DNA from: Mycobacterium persicum
GTDB taxonomy: Bacteria > Actinomycetota > Actinomycetes > Mycobacteriales > Mycobacteriaceae
Length of the DNA stretch: 64,000 nt
Direction of reading: 5' to 3'
Assembly (NCBI RefSeq): GCF_002086675.1
Contig: NZ_MVIF01000019.1
Location: 1-64,000, forward strand
The position numbers and the translations under genes are program-made. The stretch's first letter is position 1, and each line of letters begins with the position of its first letter. The notes beneath the pieces are model-generated. The model was not told the origin of the DNA, did no database searches, and saw only the letters and a program-made list of their open reading frames with translations. This document shows, piece after piece, positions 52,122-60,407 of this stretch.

Positions 52122-52403
52122 CTAGAACCACCAGCGTTTCCGGTGTTTTCGGTTGATCTCTTTGCGGAACCTCTCCACGTGCTGCTCAGCGGCGGCCGAT
52201 TCCAGCGACCCGAGAGCGTTGACCACCTCCAGGTGCGAAAGTATGAGTAGGCCGTTCAACTGCTTGAGTCGTTCCGGGTTGTTCGCCAGCGACTCCTGGT
52301 CATCGATGTAGATGAGCAAGAAGTCGCGCAGCGCCTGGCTGCCGGTCAACCGCTCCGGGATTTTCATCTCCCGCAAGATGGTGGCCATGTCCGGGTTGGT
52401 CAC
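52122..52403 (-). CDS. Small helical protein of unknown function
   Basis: A 93-residue soluble protein, predicted largely helical: MATILREMKIPERLTGSQAL, DFLLIYIDDQESLANNPERL and ESAAAEQHVERFRKEINRKH, ending RKRWWF. The basic C-terminal tail could bind nucleic acid or membrane. An AGAGAGGGCG-like purine stretch precedes the ATG at 52403. It is 27 bp upstream of the NYN gene on the same strand and may be co-transcribed with it. No family is recognised. Confidence 0.65.
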   Translation of the reverse strand: MTNPDMATILREMKIPERLTGSQALRDFLLIYIDDQESLANNPERLKQLNGLLILSHLEVVNALGSLESAAAEQHVERFRKEINRKHRKRWWF

Positions 52404-52573
52404 TACGCCCTCTCTTTCGCTTCCTGCGCTACCACGGGACAGCGCAAGCGTAGGAGATGCGCTGCAAACAGAACCGTGGCGTGCGACTGTTGACTACCGC
52501 ATGCAGTCGGCCGAGCGCTCGCCACGGATGCGCGGAGTCAGCTAGGGAATTATTGCGGGACCGACGGGGCTTG

Positions 52574-53218
52574 TCAGGCCAGGCGTTCACCGGATTGCGC
52601 GTCGGCCTGCTCGTCGCGTTCGCGTTCGTCCTGATCCGCGGGTCCGGTAGCTGACGTCAGACCTGCTTTGGAGGCGCCGCCGGCCGGTGCGCCGCCGCCC
52701 ATTCCGCTGCTCAGCGGCGCCGCGCCGCTCATCGCCGACGATCCGGCGTTGGCAACGGTCGACGCCATCGGCGACGATGACGCTTCCACCATCTGCGACA
52801 TCAGCGGCGCGCGCGCCACCGATTCAGCCGCTGCCTGTACTGCCCCGGGGCCCATGAGTCCCGGGGCAAGCGTTGCCCCGGCGCCACCCGCGCCCGAACG
52901 GGATATCGCCGCACCACGGAAGGCCAGGGCGTCGGCGGCGCTGTCGTCGGCGTCGCCGTACATCCGGGCGATGTTGGTCAGCGCCGAACCGGTCCGCATC
53001 AGCTCTTCTTGCGCCGCTACGTTGGACGCCAACATCGAGGCGGCCTCCTGCGCAAACGCCATCACCGCCTGCGCCGAGACCTCCTCAGCGCCTGCGGGGA
53101 TCAGGCCAGTCAGCACCGTCATCGCCGCAGTGCTGCCCGCGCTGATGCCCTGGCTGCCGATGTCGACCAACTGCGAACCAATATCGCCTGCCGACGGGTC
53201 GTGTGACATGGTGTCCAT
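52574..53218 (-). CDS. PE35-like PE protein with C-terminal extension
   Basis: A 214-residue PE-family protein of the PE35 type, the ESX-1 subfamily. MSHDPSAGDIGSQLVDIGSQ and TGLIPAGAEEVSAQAVMAFA match remembered PE35, and the helix ends with YGDADDSAAD, containing the Y-x3-D/E type VII secretion signal. PE35 itself stops at about 98 residues; this protein continues for about 115 more residues rich in Ala, Gly, Ser and Met (GSSAMSGAAPLSSGMGGGAP), ending with an acidic/basic tail. It would be exported through an ESX system, normally as a heterodimer with a PPE protein, but no PPE gene is adjacent. Start ATG at 53218 or 53209. It is divergent from a second PE35-like gene. Confidence 0.88.
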   Translation of the reverse strand: MDTMSHDPSAGDIGSQLVDIGSQGISAGSTAAMTVLTGLIPAGAEEVSAQAVMAFAQEAASMLASNVAAQEELMRTGSALTNIARMYGDADDSAADALAFRGAAISRSGAGGAGATLAPGLMGPGAVQAAAESVARAPLMSQMVEASSSPMASTVANAGSSAMSGAAPLSSGMGGGAPAGGASKAGLTSATGPADQDERERDEQADAQSGERLA

Positions 53219-53751
53219 TTGCCTGCTGCTCCTATGTATTTGTGCGCGGACATGACCGTGGTCGTGACCGCCTAGCAACTCAACGATCAGCGGGGCCCGT
53301 GGCGCGGCTGCTGCCGCAAACTCCGGTACAGCTGCGCTGCACGATTGTTCAATTCTAAGGCCTCGTGGAGCCCTAGCCAGGCACTTTCTTTTCAGGACGG
53401 TTTAGTGACGGCGCCGTTGGGCATGTTGCCGGAATCGCTGGGGCCAATTGTGACGCAGCACACCACGCCGGCTGTGCTGTCGCGCGGCGCAATCACCGGG
53501 CTCCGGCTACCGGCACCGTGCTTGAGCATAATGCGCACAAGCCGGAAATCGTCACTTATGCCGGGTATCGCCTACAAGCGCGACACCAGCGCAGCGACGT
53601 CTTAAATTCGGTCTCACAAGCACCGAAGACATTCGCGATCAGCAGCGCGAAAGGTCAATGGGTGCGGATTGAATATCCATTCTCGAGTTGCCGTTCTGTC
53701 ACTTTCCCGCCGGGCAGACGAATTCGACACGAGCAGACGAGGAGTACGTTA
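53219..53751. promoter_or_regulatory. Bidirectional upstream region of two PE35-like genes
   Basis: About 530 bp separate the divergent PE genes. No supported coding frame is present. AGGAG binding sites occur at both edges (complement at about 53229-53233; plus at about 53739-53743), so both genes look expressed. The length suggests extended regulatory DNA, but I could not identify a known operator such as an EspR or PhoP site. Confidence 0.4.
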
Positions 53752-54087
53752 ATGCAGCCCATATCATTTGATCCGGTGGTGGCCGACATCGGTAGCCAAA
53801 TGGCCGATCTTGGTATCCGCTCCCTGCAGGCCGCCGCCGCAGCGGCGAGTTCGGTGACCGGCCTCGCTCCCGCCGGGGCGGATGAGGTCTCCGCGCAGGC
53901 GGTGGCGGGGTTCTGCACCCAAGCAGCTTCGATACTGGCACTGAACCAGGCTGCGCAGGAAGAACTGATGCGAACCGGCGCGGCGTTCAGGCAAGTCGCC
54001 CAGTCCTACACCGAGGTCGATGAAGCGGCCGCCGAGAGCGTACTGCTGGCCCTCTTTCCGATGACCAACCCGTGGCTGGCCTGGTGA
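53752..54087 (+). CDS. PE35-like PE protein, short form
   Basis: A 111-residue PE-domain protein of PE35 length. FDPVVADIGSQMADLGIRSL, GLAPAGADEVSAQAVAGFCT and AAQEELMRTGAAFRQVAQSY define the two PE helices. YTEVDEAAAES carries the Y-x3-D/E export signal. It ends after LLALFPMTNPWLAW, a short hydrophobic tail not seen in PE35. It is closely related to the divergent copy (shared EELMRTG, EVSAQAV), so the pair arose by duplication. The expected PPE partner is missing locally. ATG 53752 with AGGAG nine bases upstream. Confidence 0.87.
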   Translation: MQPISFDPVVADIGSQMADLGIRSLQAAAAAASSVTGLAPAGADEVSAQAVAGFCTQAASILALNQAAQEELMRTGAAFRQVAQSYTEVDEAAAESVLLALFPMTNPWLAW

Positions 54088-54206
54088 GCCCGCGGGCCGG
54101 TCGATTGTCACGCAATCACCATCGGCCATTTCTTGGCGAACCCAATTTTCCGGTCACCAAATAATTTCCGAATCACACCCGAAATCAGACAGGAATAAAG
54201 TCATGG

Positions 54207-54689
54207 TTGCATCCTGCGGCGTCCAAGAATGGCCGTCGGGTGACCGGTGTGGCGGCTCGGTTCGCACAACGGGTGGGGCGGGTCGCCGAAAATGGCTCGC
54301 TCACGTTGGCGATGCCCGTCAATGAACGGATCCCCGGCGATACCCGGGCCAACGCGGTCACCAACGCCGACATCACCGTCGAGCAGTTACCCGCACCGAC
54401 AGACCTACGGGACATCCGGGCCACCATCAAACAAGCGCTGATCCGCCACCGCCACGAGCCCAGCGCGCGGTGGGCACTCATGCCGCTAGTGCCGCTACTG
54501 CCCAAGGGACTGGCCAAGCGATTGGTCACGGTGGCGGCCGGCGGCCCGGGCACCGTCGTGGCATCCAATCTCGGTGCGATCGATCCGGCCGCGGCCCGGC
54601 CCGACGGCACGGACGCCGACTACTTCGCCCACCAGCCGGGCCGCAACCACGGGCTGGCCGGCCTCCGAACCGCTGGACGGGCCGCGTAG
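54207..54689 (+). pseudogene. C-terminal fragment of a condensation-domain/PapA-like acyltransferase
   Basis: The plus frame to 54689 encodes VAARFAQRVGRVAENGSLTL, AMPVNERIPGDTRANAVTNA, RWALMPLVPLLPKGLAKRLV and PGTVVASNLGAIDPAAARPD. This pattern is typical of the C-terminal half of condensation-like acyltransferases in mycobacteria. The N-terminal half with the H-x3-D-G catalytic motif is absent. An ATG with a fair binding site at 54203 is in a different frame, another sign of decay, and the end (HQPGRNHGLAGL) also deviates from what I expect. The assignment of family is tentative. Confidence 0.55.
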
Positions 54690-54718
54690 GCCGCCGCCGT
54701 ATTGGTCTGTTGACCCGC

Positions 54719-55384
54719 TCAGCGCGAGACGATCGCCGCGAATTCCTGCTCGGGCCGGCCGGTGGCGCCGTAGCGCAGCCCAACGCTCACGTCGCCGCTG
54801 GAGTTCATCGCCGCCAGATAGCGTTGTGCGGTGGCCCTGGATATGCCGATGGCTGCTGATACTTCGGCCGCCGACATGGGTGTCTGTGACTTCTTCAACG
54901 CCTGCAGCACAAGCTGTTTGGTGGGGGAGGCCGCGGTTGCCGAGGACTGGGCCTGGGCCAGGCGGGGGCGAAGCGCATCCAGCGCCGCGTCGACGTCGCG
55001 GGCACTGAGGTTGGCGCCCGCCAGGATCTTGCGGTAGCGAGCGTAGCCGGACAGCCGGGCGGCAAGCTCGGTGGTCGAGAACGGCTTGACGAGGTAGCTC
55101 AACGCGCCCGCGGCCATGGCTGCGCGGACGGTCTCGGCTTCGGTCGCCGCGGTCAAAATCATGCTGTCGGAACGCAGTTCGCGAACGAAATCGATTCCGG
55201 AGCCGTCGGGCAGGTAGACGTCTACCAGCGCCAGGTCGACGGCAGGTGCCTCGCGCGCGGCCGCAACGGTGTTGGCGGTACCGGTCACCGCGAAACCCGG
55301 CATCGCGGCAACGACTCCGGCATGCATGTTGGCGACGCGGAAGTCGTCGTCGATCACCAGCACGGTCAGGTCTGAGCCACCCAT
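54719..55384 (-). CDS. Response regulator, CitB/DcuR type
   Basis: A 221-residue two-component regulator. Receiver domain about 1-120: acidic pocket VLVIDDDF (Asp12-14), phospho-acceptor Asp55 in ALVDVYLPDGSG, Thr in MILTAATE and Lys100 in LVKPF. The C-terminal part (about 150-215) is a winged HTH-like domain with SAAEVSAAIGISRATAQRYL, as in the CitB/DcuR/MalR regulators paired with dicarboxylate- or citrate-sensing kinases. Its ATG at 55384 lies inside the end of the kinase gene (19-base overlap), so the two are translationally coupled. Targets are not obvious in the window. Confidence 0.92.
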   Translation of the reverse strand: MGGSDLTVLVIDDDFRVANMHAGVVAAMPGFAVTGTANTVAAAREAPAVDLALVDVYLPDGSGIDFVRELRSDSMILTAATEAETVRAAMAAGALSYLVKPFSTTELAARLSGYARYRKILAGANLSARDVDAALDALRPRLAQAQSSATAASPTKQLVLQALKKSQTPMSAAEVSAAIGISRATAQRYLAAMNSSGDVSVGLRYGATGRPEQEFAAIVSR

Positions 55385-57051
55385 TGCCCCTCCTCGGCCA
55401 GCACGCCCGGCAGCCGGGCGATGAACTCTGCGCCTCGCAGCGGTGATGCCGGGTCGCCCCGGCTCGACAGCCAAAGATCGCCGCCCCGGGAACGGCTGAT
55501 CTGGCGTGACAACGCAAGCCCGATGCCCCGCCCGCCCGGTATTCCGGAGTCCCGCTTCGTCGTGGTGCCCTCGGTGAACAGCTGCTCGACGAATTCGGGC
55601 GCCACACCGTCGCCACTGTCGGCCACCGTGACGTGCAACGTCGAACCCTCTTGCAGGAGCTCGATTTCCACTTCTCTGGGAGCGTTTTGGCTCACGCGGG
55701 CGGCGTCGATCGCATTGTCCAGCAAGTTGCCCACCACGGTGGTGACGTCGACGGGCGACTCGAGGCGGCCGGTAATCCAGGTGTTCTCGCCAATCCGCAA
55801 CGTAACCCCGGCCTCGCGGGCGGCCGCGGCCTTGGCCGCCAGAAACGCCTGCAGATGGGTGTCTCGGATGGCGTCGATACCGGGTACTGCCGACGCGAGC
55901 GGCCCCGACCCTAACAGCTCCTCCAGATACTGCAATCCCTCCTCGACGTGGCCGGTGTGCAACAGCCCATTCAGCAGGTGCAGGCGATTGGCGAACTCAT
56001 GGCGTTGCGCGCGCAGCGCGGTGCTCATCACTTGCACCGCGTCGAGTTGGCGGGTCAACGACTCGACATCGGTCCGGTCCCGCACCACCAATACCGTTCC
56101 CAGCTCGCGCCCGTCGCGCGATACCCTTCGCGCCGAGACCACGACGATCCGTTGGCCGACCGTGGCCAGCGAGGGAGCGGCCTCGGCCGCGGTGAACACA
56201 TCGAGAACGCGTGGGGTCAGCCCGATCTCGTCAATGCGGCGGCCCACGTCGTTGCCGATCTCGAGCAATCGGCACGCCTCGTCGTTGACGAAGGTGATGC
56301 TTCCGCTTTCGTCGGCCGCCAGAACGCCCTCGCCGATACCGTGCAGCACGGCCGCCTGAGTGCGGACCATCTCGGCCATCTCGGTCGGCCGCAGACCCAG
56401 TGTCAGCCCGCGCCAGCGGCGGGCCAGCGCCACCGACCCGGCCACACCGATCAGCAGCGCCGCACCTCCCAACGGGGCCAGTACCCGCAGATTCTTGGAG
56501 AACTGCTCGTCGAATGCCTTGGTGGAAATGCCGACGCTGACCATTCCCAGCACCCGATTCGAACCGGGTTCCACCACAGGCACTTTCGCGACGATCGACC
56601 GCCCTAGGGTGCCGGATTGGTGGACTATTTGTTCGTGACCGCCCAGCGCCTCCCCGGGATCGGTGCTGACCCGGCCGCCCAACTCGTCGCGACGCGGATG
56701 CGCCAGCCGGATGCCCTGGGTGTTGGCGATGACCACGAACAGCACATGGGTGCGTTGCTCGACTCGTGAGGCAACGCTTTGCAGCGGTCCGGACGCCAGC
56801 TCGTCGACCACTGCGGCGCTCGGGGCCAACGGGATCTGGTCGTAGCGTGAGATGTTGGCGAGCACCGTCGGAGACGACGCCACCACGCGCGCGATGTCCA
56901 ACGCGTGAACACCATACTGAAGGTCCAGGCGGTGCCGATTGAACTGGGCGAACAACGCGAATGCCACGACCAACGTCAGCGTCACGAGCACCAGTTGAAG
57001 CAGCAGTACCCGGCTGGCGAGCCGCAAGTCGATGCGACCCCGGTACGCCAT
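55366..57051 (-). CDS. Sensor histidine kinase, DcuS/CitA type
   Basis: A 561-residue membrane kinase. Transmembrane segment 1 at about 15-37, extracytoplasmic PDC-type sensor about 40-185 (VFVVIANTQGIRLAHPRRDE-type core), transmembrane segment 2 about 190-210, cytoplasmic PAS about 230-325 (ADESGSITFVNDEACRLLEI), phospho-acceptor His351 in RAQRHEFANRLHLLNGLLH, and ATPase with the N-box NLLDNAIDAARVS, ADSGDGVAPEF and GGRGIGLALSRQI. The RHEFANRLH form of the H-box is specific to the CitA/DcuS class sensing citrate or C4-dicarboxylates. In this genome a C4 or tricarboxylate signal is therefore likely. Directly upstream of its response regulator. Confidence 0.93.
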   Translation of the reverse strand: MAYRGRIDLRLASRVLLLQLVLVTLTLVVAFALFAQFNRHRLDLQYGVHALDIARVVASSPTVLANISRYDQIPLAPSAAVVDELASGPLQSVASRVEQRTHVLFVVIANTQGIRLAHPRRDELGGRVSTDPGEALGGHEQIVHQSGTLGRSIVAKVPVVEPGSNRVLGMVSVGISTKAFDEQFSKNLRVLAPLGGAALLIGVAGSVALARRWRGLTLGLRPTEMAEMVRTQAAVLHGIGEGVLAADESGSITFVNDEACRLLEIGNDVGRRIDEIGLTPRVLDVFTAAEAAPSLATVGQRIVVVSARRVSRDGRELGTVLVVRDRTDVESLTRQLDAVQVMSTALRAQRHEFANRLHLLNGLLHTGHVEEGLQYLEELLGSGPLASAVPGIDAIRDTHLQAFLAAKAAAAREAGVTLRIGENTWITGRLESPVDVTTVVGNLLDNAIDAARVSQNAPREVEIELLQEGSTLHVTVADSGDGVAPEFVEQLFTEGTTTKRDSGIPGGRGIGLALSRQISRSRGGDLWLSSRGDPASPLRGAEFIARLPGVLAEEGQWVAQT

Positions 57052-57127
57052 GAGGGGACCTTACCGCGCCGATGAGCAGAATGCGCGAAAGTCTGCGGGC
57101 CACATGCCGTCCCGGAGGTGATCGGGG

Positions 57128-57838
57128 GTGGCCGGCGCCCGACGTTCGGCACGATGTAGTCACCACCGCATCGACGAAGACCAGGACCTCAGCGCCAACG
57201 CGGAGTCGATTGGTCCGCTGATGGCCCGGTGCCGCGGTGCAAAGGCGTTCCTGCACTGCTCATCGGCGGCCGTCTACGATCCGCCGAACGACCTGCCGCG
57301 CACCGAGCGTGCGGCTCTCGGCGACAACCACCGGTTCCTGTTCCCCACGTATTCGATCTCCAAGATCGCCGGTGAGGCGGTCGCCCGGTCGACGGCACGG
57401 ATCCTGGAGGTACCCACCACCATCGCCCGCCTCAACGTACCGTACGGCGACACTGGCGGGTGGCCGTACTTCCACATGGAGATGATGCTCGCCGGCATTC
57501 CGATCCCGGTTCCGCCCGGCGAATCCGCAAACTACAACCCGATACATCAGGATGACATCGTCGCCATGATCCCGAAATTGCTTGCAGTGGCGTCGATTCC
57601 GGCGACAACGGTTAACTGGGCCGGTGACCAGATTGTCAGCATCCAGCAGTGGTGCGCCTACCTGGGCACCCTGATCGACAAGGAGCCGATGTTCACCGAG
57701 AGCGATCGGGCGCTGCGCGGGAATCCCGTCGACCTGACCCGGATGCGCGAACTCATCGGCAGCGCAACCACAGTCGACTGGCACGAGGGATTACGTCGGA
57801 TGGTGGCCAGATTTCACCCAGAGCTGGTTCAGGCCTGA
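57128..57838 (+). pseudogene. N-terminally truncated NAD-dependent epimerase/dehydratase
   Basis: A 236-residue frame containing the later parts of an extended SDR: KAFLHCSSAAVYDPPNDLPR (catalytic Ser), YSISKIAGEAVARS (the Y-x3-K pair) and IARLNVPYGDTGGWPYFHME, then NYNPIHQDDIVAMI and a C-terminal substrate domain. The first 80-90 residues, including the NAD-binding G-x2-G-x2-G Rossmann motif, are missing. However a GTG at 57128 has GGAGG at a good distance, so a truncated product could be made. Without the nucleotide-binding half it should be inactive. The upstream 70 bp looks like rearranged sequence. Confidence 0.7.
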
Positions 57839-58009
57839 CGGTAACGAAACGCCGAAGCGCCGGGACAACGACGCCGTGGCAGCCGTTACTGCCGAAGCAG
57901 AACACTGTGTCGATCGGGTTGACGGCCGGGCGGCCGCGATAGTGTTACGCCGGCGAACCCCGGTGGCGATGCGGACATCGCACCGGCCGGCCCGCGGGAG
58001 GAGTCGCGA

Positions 58010-58834
58010 ATGGGATCCCAGGCCGCAGGACCCGCTCCTTCGCGCAGCCAACCATGGCCCCGGGTGGTAGGGGCCGCCGCGCTTGCCGTGCTGGGCGCGT
58101 GCGGTGCGGCGTTTCTGGTGACGGCTCCCCGCTCGGATACCGCCCCGGCGAACCTGGCATCGCGAACCGACTGGGACCTGGCGACGGCGTTGCCCGCCGG
58201 CGCCGACTTCCCGTCCGACTGGGGATATTCGTTGACGGGGCGGTTGCGGCGAGCCGCGCCAGCAGATCCGGGGGCGTTGAGTACGGCGCCCCGTCAGGAC
58301 CCGGCAGCGGCCTACGAACCGGGCGGCTGCGGCGACATTCCCACGATCCTGGACCATGCCGGGGGTGCGTTGGCCGCATACGTCCAGGTCGACCGGTACG
58401 CCCAACTATTCGTTCAGGACGCGGCGTCGGCCGATTTCGCCGCGACCGGCGAAGGCCGCGAGCACGGACCCAACGCCCGCTTCGCGATCTGGGTCGTCCT
58501 CGACGCGGCGGCACGGATCGCGAACTACCTGGACTGGCTGGGCCGTTGCCCCTCCTATCGCGTCACCAACTATTTCTTCGATGGCCGAGTCAAAAACCAT
58601 CGGACCGTCACCACTGCGGTGGGAGCGCGCACGGCCGCCGGCGCCGATGCCGCCGTCACAGTCACCCGAACGTTCACCACGATCGGTAGCCGCGACCCTT
58701 CGTCGACCTACCACGTCACGTATTACGCGGTACGTGGCGTACTACTCGAATGCACTATCTATATGGAGGGTCCCGAGCTCGATCTGGTGCAAAAGCTCGC
58801 CGGCCAAACGCTGCAACGGCTACGCGCGCTATGA
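58010..58834 (+). CDS. Exported or membrane-anchored protein, DUF5642-like, first of a pair
   Basis: A 274-residue protein with a hydrophobic N-terminal segment (about 18-40; VVGAAALAVLGACGAAFLVT). It could be an uncleaved anchor; a Cys within (LGAC) is not in a convincing lipobox. The rest has LPAGADFPSDWGYSLTGRL, CGDIPTILDHAGGALAAYVQ and a C-terminal strand-rich domain with VTYYAVRGVLLECTIYMEG. The pattern 'ALPAGADFPSDW' is shared with the next gene ('LLPKPTDFPASW'), so they are paralogues of the DUF5642-like group of mycobacterial secreted proteins. Its stop overlaps the next start (ATGA). Confidence 0.7.
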   Translation: MGSQAAGPAPSRSQPWPRVVGAAALAVLGACGAAFLVTAPRSDTAPANLASRTDWDLATALPAGADFPSDWGYSLTGRLRRAAPADPGALSTAPRQDPAAAYEPGGCGDIPTILDHAGGALAAYVQVDRYAQLFVQDAASADFAATGEGREHGPNARFAIWVVLDAAARIANYLDWLGRCPSYRVTNYFFDGRVKNHRTVTTAVGARTAAGADAAVTVTRTFTTIGSRDPSSTYHVTYYAVRGVLLECTIYMEGPELDLVQKLAGQTLQRLRAL

Positions 58835-59562
58835 ACCGACTCTCGTGGCGCCCATGGGTGATCGCGGCTGCGCTGTGCGTGCTGGCAGCGGCCGCCATCG
58901 TGATCACCGCACCCGGGGTGCTCAGCGCCCGACGGCATAGCAATCCCGCGGCCCCGGGCCCACTTGCACCGAAGCTGGCCTCGTTGAGCGACCAACAATT
59001 GGCGGAGTTGCTGCCCAAACCGACCGATTTTCCTGCCTCGTGGACCGTCAGCGATATCAAGGAACTGTCCGATACGTTCGGGTACTTCAGATACCACGTG
59101 TCCGATGAGGGCCTGGGCTTCAGTCCCGTCGAATGCTTCGCGGTGGTCGGGGTCGCCTCGACCGGCGCTTTCGATGCGGCCGAGGTGTTCGGGCACGACC
59201 CCGCCGATCCGCCCGAGGTCGCCGACCGTCGAGACATCCGGCTCATGGTCGGCCGCGAATTCGACCCCACCGGATTCGACGCGTTCACCGGCCTGGTATC
59301 ACGGTGTCTGCGCTTCAGCAGCGCCGCCGTCGGCTCCTATGAGGTGCGCATCCTCGAGGATTCGCACTCCGCCGACGGACCGCAGCGGTTCCGGTACTCG
59401 ATCACCGCAACCATTGGCGGGGAGCCGGACGCCGCCCGGACCGATTACTACTCCTACGCGCGCACTTCGGGACTGATTCTGAGCGGCACGGCCAGCACCG
59501 GGCACCAGCAATCCTTCGATGCCCTCTTCGACAGCACGCTGCGCCGAATCTCCAACCGCTGA
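58831..59562 (+). CDS. Exported or membrane-anchored protein, DUF5642-like, second of a pair
   Basis: A 243-residue protein with an N-terminal hydrophobic segment (about 8-30; PWVIAAALCVLAAAAIVITA), then LLPKPTDFPASWTVSDIKEL and FSPVECFAVVGVASTGAFDA. The C-terminal strand-rich part contains YSITATIGGEPDAARTDYYS. It shares overall plan and motif spacing with the preceding gene. The ATG at 58831 overlaps the upstream stop by four bases, so the two proteins are made together and may form a heteromer outside the membrane. Function is unknown. A strong hairpin terminator follows. Confidence 0.7.
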   Translation: MNRLSWRPWVIAAALCVLAAAAIVITAPGVLSARRHSNPAAPGPLAPKLASLSDQQLAELLPKPTDFPASWTVSDIKELSDTFGYFRYHVSDEGLGFSPVECFAVVGVASTGAFDAAEVFGHDPADPPEVADRRDIRLMVGREFDPTGFDAFTGLVSRCLRFSSAAVGSYEVRILEDSHSADGPQRFRYSITATIGGEPDAARTDYYSYARTSGLILSGTASTGHQQSFDALFDSTLRRISNR

Positions 59563-59578
59563 CCCGCCCACAAACGGC

Positions 59579-59611
59579 ACCGTGCCGAACCCGGTTCGGG
59601 TCCGGCACGGT
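59579..59611. terminator. Bidirectional hairpin between convergent genes
   Basis: A perfect nine-base stem, ACCGTGCCG (59579-59587) with CGGCACGGT (59603-59611), encloses an inner ACCCG/CGGGT pairing and a short GTT loop. It lies 17 bp after one stop and 17 bp before the other convergent stop. There is no U-tract, as is usual for mycobacterial terminators. Confidence 0.65.
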
Positions 59612-59627
59612 TCGCCGCCGCCAGCCA

Positions 59628-59897
59628 TCAATGGTCAGCGCCGCCAGGTCCCTTGAAGTAGCGGGTCAGGAAGCCGGTGGCCGCGATCGCCGCGACGGCG
59701 CCGGTCACGGTCCACAGCACGAACTGGAAAGCCACCGAACCCATGAACCAGCCGAACGTCATCGAGAGGTACAGCAGCCAGATCACCCGGTAGAAGGACC
59801 ACGCCGCCAGCAGGGCGAGGCTGATGCCGATCGCCAGGCTTGGTTGGCGATCGACGCGGTTGATCTTTTCCGCGATGCCGGCGGGAATGATGTTCAT
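59628..59897 (-). CDS. Small membrane protein of unknown function
   Basis: An 89-residue protein with two transmembrane segments (about 24-46 and 54-77). It begins MNIIPAGIAEKINRVDRQP and ends with the basic tail TRYFKGPGGADH. AAAGGAAG precedes the ATG at 59897. No family name can be given; similar very small two-helix proteins are common in actinobacteria. It is convergent with the DUF5642-like pair across the hairpin terminator. Confidence 0.7.
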   Translation of the reverse strand: MNIIPAGIAEKINRVDRQPSLAIGISLALLAAWSFYRVIWLLYLSMTFGWFMGSVAFQFVLWTVTGAVAAIAATGFLTRYFKGPGGADH

Positions 59898-60043
59898 GGG
59901 CTCTTCCTTTCGCGTGAGGCGCCGCCTCGGTGGCGTCGTCGTTGCGACAAGTACAGGGCCGTGAGGCCGCTACCGATCCCAACAACGCGTGCCGGCTGCC
60001 GGAGGAGACGCAGGCGGGCGGGACACCGCCGGGAAGGCACGCT

Positions 60044-60316
60044 TTACGCCAGAAACACACCCGCCGCCGAGGTGATCACGTCCCCGGCGGCCAGGTCGCG
60101 GTTGCTGAGCTTCTTGAAGAGCAGGCCGACGTTGTCACCGGCGGTCGCCGTATCCAGCTTCTTGCGGAACGCCTCGATGGCGTCGACCCGCACCCCGGGT
60201 CCGTCGTTGATCCGCACCTCGTCGCCGACCCGCAACTGCCCGTACTCCACGCGGCCGGTGGCCACGATCCCGCGACCGCGGATGTAGAACACGTCCTGGA
60301 CCGTCATGCGAAACAT
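60044..60316 (-). CDS. Stand-alone EF-Tu domain 2-like protein
   Basis: A 90-residue protein that reads as a single beta-barrel domain 2 of translation GTPases: MTVQDVFYIRGRGIVATGRV (as in the start of EF-Tu domain 2), LRVGDEVRI, AIEAFRKKLDTATAGDNVGL (EF-Tu: E-x-F-x-K-x-x-D-x-A-x-A-G-D-N-V-G-x-L) and LAAGDVI. No GTPase domain precedes it. In EF-Tu this domain contacts aminoacyl-tRNA and the nucleotide-exchange factor, so a free copy may bind RNA or a partner protein; its role is unknown. ATG at 60316, divergent from a 122-residue gene. Confidence 0.8.
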   Translation of the reverse strand: MFRMTVQDVFYIRGRGIVATGRVEYGQLRVGDEVRINDGPGVRVDAIEAFRKKLDTATAGDNVGLLFKKLSNRDLAAGDVITSAAGVFLA

Positions 60317-60407
60317 GCGGCAACGGTACTGTGTTCCGGCTCGCGCCGGCTCCAGGTTCCAGCCGACCCGATCGACGAGCACCGCGTGGCGCCCTACCCT
60401 GACGGAC

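Noticed and set aside
53345..53605. 86-codon plus frame between the divergent PE genes
   Set aside because: No ribosome binding site and random-like composition. The region is better explained as a shared upstream region.
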